DNA from: Cupriavidus malaysiensis
GTDB lineage: Bacteria > Pseudomonadota > Gammaproteobacteria > Burkholderiales > Burkholderiaceae
NCBI RefSeq assembly: GCF_001854325.1
Contig: NZ_CP017754.1
Coordinates: 1,116,001 to 1,180,000, forward strand
DNA length: 64,000 nucleotides
Direction of reading: 5' to 3'
Positions 10,023 through 18,214 of this stretch are shown piece by piece; the first letter of the stretch is position 1; the number at the start of each line of letters is the position of its first letter. The position numbers and the translations under genes were made by a program. The notes below the pieces were generated by a model, which made no database searches, was not told where the DNA came from, and worked only from the letters and a program-made list of their open reading frames with translations.

Positions 10023-11033
10023 TCAGTCCTCGGCGACGAAGCCGGTGGCCTCGACGATGGGCTTCCAGGCGGCGCGCTCCGCCTTGATGCGGCGCTGTGC
10101 TTCGCTGCCCGGCTTGGCATCCACCTCCAGGCCCAGGGCTTCCAGCTTGGCGGCCGTGGTGGCGTTGCCGGACGCCGCCACGAACATCTTGCCGACGCTG
10201 GCGACCACCTCCGGCGGCGTGCCGGCCGGAAGGAAGGCGCCGTACCAGCTGGTGGCGAACTCGAACTGGTCGAAGCCCTGCTCCTTCAGCGTGGGCACCT
10301 CGGGCAAGGCCTTGGCGCGCCGCGTGCCGCTGACGCCGAGGAACTGCAGCTTGCCGCCCTTGTACAGCTGCATCATGCTCGCCACCGCGTCCCAGCCGAT
10401 GGAGACATTGCCGCCCACCACGTCGACCAGCATCGGCGAGGCACCGCGGTAGGCCACCGGCGTGATCTGCGTCCCGGTCGCCGTGCCGAGCGCCACCGCG
10501 CCCAGGTGGCCGGCGCTGCCGATGGTCGCCAGGCCAAGGCTGGCCTTGGACGGGTTCTGCCTGGCCCAGGCCAGGTATTCCTTCATGTTCCGGTACGGCT
10601 GGTGCACGCCGGCGGCGACCACGGTCGGCACCTCGGTAAGCAGGGCGGCCGGCACCAGGTCCTTGTCCGCGTCGTAGGAGAGCTTGCGGTAGGTCAGCGG
10701 GAAGATGGTGAACAGCGGCGAGGGGCCGATGAAGACCGTCTTGCCGTCCGGCCTGGCGCGCTTGACGTAGTCCAGCGCCAGCCGCGCCGAGGCGCCGGGG
10801 CGGTTCTCGACGATGACCGTGCCGTGGCCGTCCTGGCGCAGTTGCTCGGCATAGATGCGGGCCAGGCTGTCGGCGGCGCCGCCCGGCGCATAGCCGACGA
10901 TGATGCGCATGGGCGTGTCATCCTCGGCCGCGGCCGGGCGCGGCAGGGTGGCGACGGCGGCCGCGCAGGCGGACAGGGCCACGGCGTGGAGCAGGAATCG
11001 GCGACGGATGGGGCGACGGATGGCGGTCTTCAT
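10023..11033 (-). CDS. Bug-family tripartite tricarboxylate transporter receptor
   Basis: Periplasmic solute-binding protein of 336 residues in the TctC/Bug family, which is greatly expanded in Burkholderiales. It has an Arg-rich N-terminus and hydrophobic export signal ending near PAAAEDD, then the family opening PMRIIVGYAPGGAADSLARIYAEQL and VENRPGASARLALD. The following YRGASPMLVDVVGGNVSIGWD is the ligand-loop region. It lies 64 bp downstream of the amidase gene on the same strand, so the pair is probably one operon: uptake of a carboxylate or amide, then hydrolysis. No TctA/TctB permease genes are beside it, a common situation for orphan Bug receptors. Ligand unknown. Confidence 0.92.
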   Translation of the reverse strand: MKTAIRRPIRRRFLLHAVALSACAAAVATLPRPAAAEDDTPMRIIVGYAPGGAADSLARIYAEQLRQDGHGTVIVENRPGASARLALDYVKRARPDGKTVFIGPSPLFTIFPLTYRKLSYDADKDLVPAALLTEVPTVVAAGVHQPYRNMKEYLAWARQNPSKASLGLATIGSAGHLGAVALGTATGTQITPVAYRGASPMLVDVVGGNVSIGWDAVASMMQLYKGGKLQFLGVSGTRRAKALPEVPTLKEQGFDQFEFATSWYGAFLPAGTPPEVVASVGKMFVAASGNATTAAKLEALGLEVDAKPGSEAQRRIKAERAAWKPIVEATGFVAED

Positions 11034-11097
11034 GATGGAGGCGGGGGCGGGCGCTGTGCGGTTGGGCGGAAAGGAGAGGGTGCGGCGGCAGCAGCGT

Positions 11098-12519
11098 TCA
11101 GCCGGGCCAGCGCGCCAGCAGGTCGTGGGTCGATTCGAACAGGGCGGCGGCGCGCAGCAGCATCGCGTCCTGGCGGAAGCGGCCGACCAGCTGCAGGCCG
11201 ACCGGCAGGCCGTCGTCGCCGAAGCCGCAGGGCAGGCTGATGGCGGGGTGGCCGGTCATGTTGAAGGGCATGGTCCAGGGGAACCAGTGCGCGCGCACGT
11301 TCTCCAGCGACTGCCCGTCGATATCGATGGTGCCGAACAGGTCCTGGTCGAGCGGCAGCGCGGTGCGCGTCAGCGTGGGCATGGCCAGCAGGTCGGCGCG
11401 CTGCAGCAGGGCCTGCACGCGCAGGAACAGGGCCGAGCGCTCGAACATGGCCTGCTGGTATTGCACGCCGCTGAAGGCCGCCGCCGATTCGATCTGACGC
11501 TTGAAGGTGTCGCTGAGCTGGTCGCCGTGGGCCGCCACGATGGGGGCGAAGCGCGTACGCCAGACCGTGTGGTTGATGGCGCGCCAGATCGGCTCGACAT
11601 CGAAGCCCTCACCGGAGAACGGCTCCAGCTCGGCGCCGAGCGTCTCCAGGCGGTGCAGGCTGGCCTCGAAGGCGCGTGCCACATCGGCCGCCACCGGGCG
11701 TCCGGGCGGCGCCAGGCAGTACAGCACGCGGCGGCCGCGCAGGTCGCCGCGCGCCTGCGCGGCCTCGAGATAGTCGGGCTTGGGCACGCCGATCGACCAG
11801 GGATCGCACTCGTGCTCGCCAGCCATGACCTGCATCATCAGGCCGGTGTCGGCCACGGTGCGGGTGGTCGGCGTGACATAGGTCTGGTTGCCGAACAGGT
11901 CCTGGGCCTGGCTGTGCGGGATCACGCCCTGGCTTTGCTTGATGCCGACCACGCCGTTGCAGGCGGCCGGGATGCGCGTCGAGCCGCCGCCGTCGGTGGC
12001 GACCGCCAGCGGCGCGATGCCGCTCGCCACCGCCACCGCGGCACCGCCGCTGGAGCCGCCGCAGGTGCGCGCGGCGCTCCAGGCGTTGCGGGTGCGGCCG
12101 AACAGCGGCGAATCGGTCAGGCACTTGGAGCCGAACTCGGGCGTGGTGGTCTTGCCGATCAGGATGGCGCCCTGCGCGCGCAGGCGCGCCACCGAGACCG
12201 CGTCCTGCGCCGGCACATTGTGCTGGTGAGGCAGCGCGCCGAAGGTGGTGCGCACCCCCTGCGTGTTGACGATGTCCTTGACGGTGAAGGGAATGCCGTG
12301 CAGCAGCCCCGTCGCCCGGCCCGCCATCTGCGCCTGCTCGGCGGCGCGCGCGGCGCCCATGGCCTGCTCGGCGCACAAGGTGATGAAGCAGTTCAGTTCG
12401 GGCTGGAGCCGGGCGGCTCGCGCCAGCACGGCTTCGGTCAGCTCCACCGGCGACAGCTCGCGGCGCGCGATGCGCTCGCGCAGCACGGTGGCGGGCAAGA
12501 GGCAGGGATCCTCGTGCAT
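11098..12519 (-). CDS. Amidase (amidase-signature family)
   Basis: Cytoplasmic amide hydrolase of 473 residues with the Ser-cisSer-Lys triad. The lysine is in PFTVKDIVNT, and the glycine/serine-rich signature RTCGGSSGGAAVAVASGIAPLAVATDGGGS holds both serines. The start at 12519 (MHEDPCLLPA) has GGAG nine bases upstream; a GTG at 12570 is in frame but its extension is Pro-rich and unlikely. It probably forms an operon with the downstream Bug receptor gene. It is divergent from a GntR regulator, with a strong palindrome between them. Family members hydrolyse aryl or aliphatic amides or Glu-tRNA-linked substrates. A GatA role is unlikely without gatB/gatC nearby. Confidence 0.92.
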   Translation of the reverse strand: MHEDPCLLPATVLRERIARRELSPVELTEAVLARAARLQPELNCFITLCAEQAMGAARAAEQAQMAGRATGLLHGIPFTVKDIVNTQGVRTTFGALPHQHNVPAQDAVSVARLRAQGAILIGKTTTPEFGSKCLTDSPLFGRTRNAWSAARTCGGSSGGAAVAVASGIAPLAVATDGGGSTRIPAACNGVVGIKQSQGVIPHSQAQDLFGNQTYVTPTTRTVADTGLMMQVMAGEHECDPWSIGVPKPDYLEAAQARGDLRGRRVLYCLAPPGRPVAADVARAFEASLHRLETLGAELEPFSGEGFDVEPIWRAINHTVWRTRFAPIVAAHGDQLSDTFKRQIESAAAFSGVQYQQAMFERSALFLRVQALLQRADLLAMPTLTRTALPLDQDLFGTIDIDGQSLENVRAHWFPWTMPFNMTGHPAISLPCGFGDDGLPVGLQLVGRFRQDAMLLRAAALFESTHDLLARWPG

Positions 12520-12609
12520 CGAGGCAGTCTCCGACGGCGAGGGCGTCCGGCCGGGCGGCTCGCTGGGCACCGCGCTCCCGCCATCCCCTCTTGTTTGTGT
12601 ATCGCATTT

Positions 12610-12633
12610 CTGTATTCTGGATCCAGAATACAG
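12610..12633. promoter_or_regulatory. Perfect 24-bp palindrome, probable GntR operator
   Basis: The half-site CTGTATTCTGGA is followed at once by its exact complement. The palindrome lies between the divergent amidase gene (start 12519) and the GntR-family gene (start 12807). FCD-type GntR regulators usually bind short palindromes in their own intergenic region, so I infer this is the operator, controlling both directions. Confidence 0.75.
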
Positions 12634-12806
12634 GATTCCGACCTATAGTAGACGCGCGGGCGGCCCTTGTAAACTGCGCGGATCGGCGTCGCCCGCCCGG
12701 TCCTGTCCGGTGCCGGATCGCCGGCGCGGACACAGTGGCACGGCGCAATGGCGCAATGGCAGCAGGGGCACGGCGACAGAGACAAGAAGACTAGGCGAGG
12801 GGGAAG

Positions 12807-13505
12807 ATGGACGAAACGTTCGCGTGGCAGAACCGGGTGCGTCTGGTGGAGGAGGTGGCGCAGGTCCTGCGGGAGCGTATCTACCGGGGCGACTATCCGC
12901 CCGGCAAGCCACTGCGGCAGGTGGAGATCTCGGCAGACCTGAAGATCAGCCGCACGCCGCTGCGCGAGGCGCTGCGGCTGCTGGAGCGCGAAGGCCTGGT
13001 CAGCGCCGAGACGGCGCGCGGCGTCAACGTCGTCAACGCCGACTTCAAGCAGCTGATGGATGCCTACGCCCTGCGCGAGATGGTGGACGGGCTGGCCGCC
13101 CGGCTCGCCGCGCAGCGCCTTGGTGAGCGTGCCGGCGCTGCCCTGCGCGCCATCGTCGCGCGCCAGCGCGAGGCCCTGGCGCCGTGGCAGCCGCAGGTGT
13201 ACACCGCGGCCAATGTGGACTTCCACGCCACCATCATCGAGCTGGCCGACAATGCCTACCTGTCACGTCAGCTGCCGATCGTCCATATGACCTCGCAGGT
13301 GTTCGCGCCGCGCGTGCTGTTCGAGGCAGACCGCGCGCGCACGGCGATCGACGAGCACCTGCGCATCGTCGAGTCGATCGAGCAGGGCGACGGCGAGGCG
13401 GCCGAGGCACTGGCGCGCGCGCACATCCGCAATTCGATGGCGCGCCTGCGCGCCCTGGGTGCCGGCGGCGAGGACTGGGTCCATCCATCCAAGAACCAGG
13501 ACTAA
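12807..13505 (+). CDS. GntR-family regulator, FadR/FCD subfamily
   Basis: DNA-binding regulator of 232 residues. The N-terminal winged helix runs VEEVAQVLRERIYRGDYPPG then LKISRTPLREALRLLEREGLV (about residues 12-70), the standard GntR signature. The C-terminal all-helical FCD effector domain includes DFHATIIELADN, with its metal/ligand-binding Asp/His, and a later conserved His in RAHIRNSM. A clear ribosome site (GAGGGGGAAG) precedes the ATG. It probably represses the divergent amidase/Bug operon through the 24-bp palindrome at 12610-12633, with an organic acid as effector. Its TAA stop overlaps the stop of convergent xerD. Confidence 0.93.
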   Translation: MDETFAWQNRVRLVEEVAQVLRERIYRGDYPPGKPLRQVEISADLKISRTPLREALRLLEREGLVSAETARGVNVVNADFKQLMDAYALREMVDGLAARLAAQRLGERAGAALRAIVARQREALAPWQPQVYTAANVDFHATIIELADNAYLSRQLPIVHMTSQVFAPRVLFEADRARTAIDEHLRIVESIEQGDGEAAEALARAHIRNSMARLRALGAGGEDWVHPSKNQD

Positions 13506-14446
13506 CCGCGCGGGTGATGGTGGCGGTGCAGTTCGCGCAGCCGCTCGCGCGCGACGTGGGTATAGATCTGCGTGGTGGAGATGTCGGCGTGGCCCAGCAG
13601 CAGCTGTACCACGCGCAGGTCGGCGCCATGGTTCAGCAGGTGGGTGGCGAAGGCATGGCGCAGCGTGTGCGGCGACAGCGGCGCATGGATGCCGGCCTCG
13701 CGCGCATGGCGCTTGATCAGGTGCCAGAAGGCCTGGCGTGTCATGCCCTCGCCGCGCTGCGTGACGAACAGCGCGTCGCAGGCGCGCCCGGCCAGCAGCG
13801 CCGGCCGGGCTTCGGCCAGGTAGCGGCGCAGCCAGTCGCCGGCCTGCAGGCCGAAGGGCACCAGGCGTTCCTTGCCGCCCTTGCCGCCCACCACGCGCGC
13901 CACGCCCTCGTTCAGGCCGATCTCCACCGTGCGCATCTGCGTCAGCTCGGACACGCGCAGGCCGCTGGCGTACATCAGCTCCAGCATGGTGCGGTCGCGC
14001 AGGCCGAGCGGCGCGGCGGTGTCGGGCGCGTCCAGCAGCGCCTCGACCTGGGCCTCGCTGAGCGTCTTGGGGAAGCGCGGCGGCTGCTTGGCCGGGCGCA
14101 GCAGCAGGCAGGGATCGGCCGCGATCAGGTGTTCGCGCAGGGCCCAGCGGAAGAAGCGCTTGAACACCGTCAGCCGCCGGTTGGCCGACGATGCCAGCGT
14201 GTCGTGGTGGCGCGCGGCGAAATAGGCCCCCAGCGCCGTATCGTCGACGCCGGTCAGTTCGCCGCCGCCGCTATGGCGCAGCCAGCGCGCCAGCAGGGTC
14301 AGGTCGCGGCGGTAGGCATCGATGGTATTGCGCGACAGCCCGTCCTCGAGCCACAGCGCGTCGCAGAAGCGCTCGATCAGCGCGGTGTCGGCGGGGGCCG
14401 GCTCCGCCGCGGCCAGCGCCTCGCCCAGGTCCTGCGGATGGTTCAT
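13502..14446 (-). CDS. xerD: Site-specific tyrosine recombinase XerD
   Basis: Chromosome-dimer-resolving recombinase of 314 residues acting with XerC at dif. The N-terminal SAM-like core-binding domain includes LSRNTIDAYRRDLTLLARWL. The catalytic domain shows ASGLRVSEL (first Arg), the lysine beta-hairpin GGKGGKERLVPF, HTLRHAFATHLLNHGADLRVVQ (His-x-x-Arg), LGHADISTTQIYTHV (His and the nucleophile Tyr). The start MNHPQDLGEAL overlaps the stop of the upstream ogt gene by ATGA, indicating coupling. The reading frame continues open upstream into ogt but that translation is unrelated. It converges with the GntR gene, sharing the four bases CTAA for both stop codons. Confidence 0.95.
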   Translation of the reverse strand: MNHPQDLGEALAAAEPAPADTALIERFCDALWLEDGLSRNTIDAYRRDLTLLARWLRHSGGGELTGVDDTALGAYFAARHHDTLASSANRRLTVFKRFFRWALREHLIAADPCLLLRPAKQPPRFPKTLSEAQVEALLDAPDTAAPLGLRDRTMLELMYASGLRVSELTQMRTVEIGLNEGVARVVGGKGGKERLVPFGLQAGDWLRRYLAEARPALLAGRACDALFVTQRGEGMTRQAFWHLIKRHAREAGIHAPLSPHTLRHAFATHLLNHGADLRVVQLLLGHADISTTQIYTHVARERLRELHRHHHPRG

Positions 14447-14931
14447 AGCAGCAGCACGCCTTCGTGGCGCAGCAGCCAGTGCTTGACGTCCAGCAGGTAG
14501 CCCGAGCTGTGGTGGGCGAAGCCGCCCAGCCCCTGCTGGCTGACCACGCGATGGCAGGGAATCACCAGCGGCAGCGGGTTGTCGCCGCAGGCCTGGCCAA
14601 CCGCGCGCGGCATGCTGTCGAGCTGTCGGGCGATCGTGCCGTAGGTGGTGGTGGCGCCGCGCGGCACCGCGCGGATGGCCTCCCACACACGCTGGCGGAA
14701 ACCGGTGCCGGCCAGGGCCAGCGGCAGGTCGAAGGGGGCGTCGGGGTCGGCGTAGTAGGCCTCGAGCTGCGCGGCCAGCCGGCACACCAGCGCGTCCGCG
14801 CTCGCCTTGACGGGCGTATCCGGCGGCAGGTAGGCGATCTCGCGGATGCCGGCGGCGTCCGCGCGCACGCCCACCCTGCCGAAGGGGGCCGGCAGGATGG
14901 CGTCGAAGCGGGCAGGAATCAGGGATGGCAT
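14443..14931 (-). CDS. ogt: Methylated-DNA--protein-cysteine methyltransferase
   Basis: Suicide DNA-repair protein of 162 residues that takes the alkyl group from O6-alkylguanine onto its own cysteine. The active-site motif VIPCHRVV is present, with the upstream helix-turn-helix FRQRVWEAIRAVPRGATTTYGTIA and the arginine-finger region. Length suits the short Ogt/AGT form without an Ada domain. It is the first gene of a two-gene unit with xerD (ATGA overlap). This pairing appears to be for expression only, since the functions are unrelated. Confidence 0.94.
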   Translation of the reverse strand: MPSLIPARFDAILPAPFGRVGVRADAAGIREIAYLPPDTPVKASADALVCRLAAQLEAYYADPDAPFDLPLALAGTGFRQRVWEAIRAVPRGATTTYGTIARQLDSMPRAVGQACGDNPLPLVIPCHRVVSQQGLGGFAHHSSGYLLDVKHWLLRHEGVLLL

Positions 14932-15154
14932 GCGGGCATTCTAGTCCACTGCATCAGGTGAAGGGCAGCCCCGCTCGACAGCGCCCCGGGCCGCATGCAG
15001 CGCCGCAAGGGCTCGCCATCGCCGTGCCATGGCGGCGCTTTGCACCTGGCCTGCGACCTGCACTGCCGCGCGGGTACGTTCTTGGGGGGCGCTTTCGCTC
15101 TCCCTGACGCAATGGACCAGAGCGTTCCGCGCTGCCGGCGAACGCCAATGAAAA
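14932..15154. other. Intergenic stretch without a recognisable gene
   Basis: Between ogt and the terminator of the Bug receptor gene I see no coding signature. Short reading frames here have no conserved character and no ribosome site. The ogt promoter must lie in the left part (about 14932-15030), but no convincing hexamers could be assigned. Confidence 0.6.
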
Positions 15155-15176
15155 AAGCCCCCGGCCAAGGGGGCTT
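15155..15176 (-). terminator. Intrinsic terminator of the Bug receptor gene
   Basis: An eight-base stem (AAGCCCCC with GGGGGCTT, six-base loop) is followed on the minus strand by six T residues. It lies about 85 bp past the stop of the leftward receptor gene at 15260, so it ends that transcript. Confidence 0.9.
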
Positions 15177-15259
15177 CAAAAGGGCCTTGGAGCCTGCAGC
15201 CTGGCGGCGCCGAGGCACCGCCAGGCACGGCTAGGGGAGGGCTCTCCCTGCCGGCCCGC

Positions 15260-16231
15260 TTACTGCTCCAGCTTGATGTTCTGCACCTTGACCAGGTTCT
15301 TCATCTTCTCGAATTCCTTCTTGATCTCGGCCGCGTGCTGCGCCGGCGTGTTGCCGGACGGCTCGGCGCCGGCGGCGCGCAGGCGTTCCTGGAAGCCCTT
15401 GTCCTGCAGCGCCTTGACGGCGGCGTCATGCAGCTTGGCGATGACTTCGTCGGGCGTGCCGGCCGGTGCCACCAGGCCGTACCAGGCCGGATCGTTCGGC
15501 TCCTTCAGGCCGACTTCGGCGAAGGTCGGCACATCGGGCATGGTGTCGATGCGCTTGTTCCAGGCCACCACGATCGGGCGCAGCTTGCCGGCCTTGATGA
15601 AGGGCATGGAGGAGGGCAGGTTGTCCATCATGATGGGCACCTGGCCGGCGATCACGTCGTTCAGGGCCGGGCCGGCGCCGCGGTAGGGCACGTGCACGAT
15701 GAAGGTCTTGGTCGCAACCTTGAACTGCTCGCCGAGCATATGGCCGAAGCCGCAGGTGCCGGACGAGGCGTAGGAATACTTGCCCGGATTGGCCTTCAGC
15801 ACGGCCAGGAATTCCTTGTAGCTCTTGGCCGGGAAGTTCGGGTTGACGGCGATCACGTTGGCCACGTTGGCCAGGTTGGTGATGGGCTTGAAGTCCTTGA
15901 TCGGGTCGAACGGCAGGCGCGGGTTGCAGGCGGGGTTGACCGCCATGGTCGACACGGTCGAGATGCCGATGGTGTAGCCGTCCGGCGCCGCCTTGGCGAT
16001 CGCGTCGGCGCCGATCGAGCCGCCGCCGCCGGCGCGGTTCTCGACCACCACCGGCTGGCCCAGGATGCGGCTCATCTGGTCGGCCGCGCCGCGGCCGACG
16101 ATGTCGGTGGTGCCGCCGGGTGCGAACGGGATGATGAGGCGGATCGGCTTGCTGGGGTAGCTCTGCGCCTGCGCGAAGGAAGCGCTGGCGGCCAGCGCCA
16201 GGGCCAGTGCGATGTTGCTGTGCTTGTGCAT
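15260..16231 (-). CDS. Bug-family tripartite tricarboxylate transporter receptor
   Basis: Periplasmic binding protein of 323 residues, TctC/Bug family. The start MHKHSNIALALALAASASFAQAQS gives a standard Sec signal peptide and has GGGAG about ten bases upstream; longer in-frame starts lack this. Mature protein opens SYPSKPIRLIIPFAPGGTTDIVGRG, with VVVENRAGGGGSIGADAIAKAAPDGYTI and the ligand loop VPYRGAGPALNDVIAGQVPIMMDNL, all close to the family consensus. It is a single-gene unit with its own terminator. It shares only family-level similarity with the receptor at 10023-11033, so the two are not recent duplicates. Ligand unknown. Confidence 0.94.
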   Translation of the reverse strand: MHKHSNIALALALAASASFAQAQSYPSKPIRLIIPFAPGGTTDIVGRGAADQMSRILGQPVVVENRAGGGGSIGADAIAKAAPDGYTIGISTVSTMAVNPACNPRLPFDPIKDFKPITNLANVANVIAVNPNFPAKSYKEFLAVLKANPGKYSYASSGTCGFGHMLGEQFKVATKTFIVHVPYRGAGPALNDVIAGQVPIMMDNLPSSMPFIKAGKLRPIVVAWNKRIDTMPDVPTFAEVGLKEPNDPAWYGLVAPAGTPDEVIAKLHDAAVKALQDKGFQERLRAAGAEPSGNTPAQHAAEIKKEFEKMKNLVKVQNIKLEQ

Positions 16232-16363
16232 GAGATCGTGTCTCCCGTCTGAGGTCCGGGCCAGGGTCGGGCCCGGGGTGTGAAAACCGGCGTGCCGCGT
16301 GCGCAGGTGGCGGGTGGCGCGCCGGACCTTTGTCATGCGCCGTTCGGTGCCGCGGAGCTGAGG

Positions 16364-16516
16364 TCCTGAATCACAAATTCGTGGACTCAGTCAGCCGACA
16401 AGCCACGCGATGCGTCGTCACGAATGCTCGCAAGGCTCCAGCCTTGCTGCGTTTCGTTCCTGGCCTCGCGCGTCTTCCCGACAGACTTAGTGCTTCCACG
16501 AATTCAAGACTCAGGA
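16364..16516. mobile_element. MITE-like 153-bp imperfect palindrome
   Basis: The ends are imperfect inverted repeats: TCCTGAATCACAAATTCGTGG at the left, and at the right the complement of a sequence differing at four of 21 positions. The similarity continues inward to a centre AAGGCT-CC-AGCCTT near 16435, so the whole element can fold into one long hairpin. It looks slightly less GC-rich than its surroundings. It ends 2 bp before the stop codon of the chalcone-isomerase-like gene. No coding capacity and no certain target-site duplication are seen. It may be a non-autonomous element or a large REP-type hairpin. Confidence 0.7.
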
Positions 16517-16518
16517 CA

Positions 16519-17139
16519 CTAGCCACCGAGCAGGCCGCGCTTGAGTTCGCGGTCGACCGGGTTGTTGCCCAGGTAGGTGCGCAGCACCGCCTGGTAGAAA
16601 TCCTCGCCCGGGATCGGCCGGCCGCGCGGCGTGCCGTTGATGGCCACCACCATGCCGGTGTCCGGGGTGAAATCGATATCGATCACATCGCCCTTGTGGG
16701 CCGTGCCGATCAGGTTCATGGTGAGGCCGAACTGTGTCAGCCGGTCATGGATCTGCTGGCGCTGCGATTCGCTCAGGTTGATGCGCAGCCCCTTGTCGAG
16801 CGCCTTGATGAAGGTGTCGGGCTCGACTTCGCGCAGCGGGCGGATCTGCAGGCGCTTGGGCCCGCTGCCGCCCAGCACCATGGTGGCGTTGCGGACCTTC
16901 TCGGGCAGGTAGAGCGCGGCGACATAGCCCTTGTCGAGGAAGCCCGCGCGCAGGCCGGCACCATTGAGCTGCAGTGTCCTGCCGCCGACCCGGGCGGCGT
17001 CGTCCAGGCGCAGCCCCGCGATCATGCCGGCGCTTGCGCCGCTTGCCGCCAGGCACAGCAGCGCGGCCGCCGCGCATCGCGCGGCAAGCTGGCGGCGGCT
17101 GGCGCGCAGCGGCTTGGGAAGGGTGCTACCGGACGGCAT
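16519..17139 (-). CDS. Exported chalcone-isomerase-like domain protein
   Basis: A 206-residue protein with an N-terminal signal (AARCAAAALLCLAASGASA) and a chalcone-isomerase-like fold typical of bacterial periplasmic members. Recognisable parts are GLRLDDAARVGGRTLQLNGAGLR, KGYVAALYLPEK, REVEPDTFIKALDKGL and the terminal FYQAVLRTYLGNNPVDRELKRGLLG. Bacterial members are not known to isomerise chalcones; some may bind fatty acids, so no enzyme activity is claimed. The start at 17139 places the signal peptide sensibly; the longer in-frame extension to 17322 is atypical. Its 3' end touches the MITE-like palindrome. Confidence 0.85.
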   Translation of the reverse strand: MPSGSTLPKPLRASRRQLAARCAAAALLCLAASGASAGMIAGLRLDDAARVGGRTLQLNGAGLRAGFLDKGYVAALYLPEKVRNATMVLGGSGPKRLQIRPLREVEPDTFIKALDKGLRINLSESQRQQIHDRLTQFGLTMNLIGTAHKGDVIDIDFTPDTGMVVAINGTPRGRPIPGEDFYQAVLRTYLGNNPVDRELKRGLLGG

Positions 17140-17320
17140 TGCGGCAAGAAAGGTACGGCAAAGTGTGTCATGCTGCCGGAAATCTGGAACAATACCTATC
17201 CGTATCTGCCCTAGGGCGCACATTTCAGCAAGTGGCGTGCGCTCATCAGCCAAGGCCCGCCCCCCGGACCACAGCGGCCGCACACGGCCCGACCAGAACA
17301 ATAAAGACAAGAAGGCCGAC

Positions 17321-18214
17321 ATGTCCTCCGCCTTGCTGCTGTTGCCCGACTTCAGCCTGATCCTGATCGGATGGCTGCTGGTGCGCTATACCTCGTTCGA
17401 CCGCGTGTTCTGGTCCGGCGTCGAGCGCCTGGTCTATTTCGTGCTGTTCCCGGCGCTTCTGCTGCAATCGACCAACAGTGCCCAGCTGGATTTCTCCTCC
17501 ACCTCGGCCATGCTCGGCCTGGGGCTGCTGGTGATGGGTTTCGGCATGGCGGCCGGCTACGCGGTCAGGTGGGTGCTGCGCCCGGACCCGGTCGCCTTCG
17601 CCTCCGGCCTGCAGACCGCCTTCCGTTTCAATTCCTACATCGGCCTGGCCCTGGCTGCGCGCCTGGGCGGCGGCACCGGCCTGGCCATGATGGCCCTGCT
17701 GGTGGGCTTCACCGTGCCGCTGGCCAATGTGGTGGCGGTGTGGGCGCTGGCGCGCCATGGCGAATCGCGGCTGCTCGCCGAACTGGCGCGCAACCCGCTG
17801 ATCCTGGCCACCGCGGCGGGGCTGGGCACCAACCTGCTGGGGCTGCACGCGCCGGAGGTGCTGGCGACCACCTTGAACCGGCTCGGCTCGGCCTCGACCG
17901 CGCTAGGCCTGATCACCGTCGGCGCGGGCCTGCAGCTGCGCGCCGCGAGCGGCTCGGTGGGCGCCATGACCTGGTGGACCGTGGTGAAGCTGGTCGCCAT
18001 GCCGGCGTTTGCCTGGCTGGTCGGCCGCCACTTGCCGCTGACCCCGCTGCAATTGCAGATGGTGGTGCTGTACGCCTCGCTGCCGACCGCCTCGAGCTGC
18101 TACATCCTGGCAGTGCGCATGGGCGGTAACGGCCCAATGGTGGCGGCCACCATCTCGGCGATGACGGTCGGTGCCATCGTCACGATGCCGTTCTGGATGG
18201 CCTTGCTGGTCTAG
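17321..18214 (+). CDS. AEC-family (auxin efflux carrier type) permease
   Basis: Inner-membrane transporter of 297 residues with about ten hydrophobic helices in the two-fold AEC arrangement. It opens LLLPDFSLILIGWLLVRYTSF and contains FNSYIGLALAARLGGGTGLA, the conserved broken helix, and a C-terminal LYASLPTASSCYILAVRMGGN, matching family signatures. Bacterial AEC proteins move organic acids such as malate or malonate; the substrate here is unknown. The ATG at 17321 was chosen because the frame upstream overlaps the divergent gene and translates to low-complexity sequence. Its stop TAG shares bases with the stop of convergent queG (CTAG, 18211-18214). Confidence 0.9.
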   Translation: MSSALLLLPDFSLILIGWLLVRYTSFDRVFWSGVERLVYFVLFPALLLQSTNSAQLDFSSTSAMLGLGLLVMGFGMAAGYAVRWVLRPDPVAFASGLQTAFRFNSYIGLALAARLGGGTGLAMMALLVGFTVPLANVVAVWALARHGESRLLAELARNPLILATAAGLGTNLLGLHAPEVLATTLNRLGSASTALGLITVGAGLQLRAASGSVGAMTWWTVVKLVAMPAFAWLVGRHLPLTPLQLQMVVLYASLPTASSCYILAVRMGGNGPMVAATISAMTVGAIVTMPFWMALLV

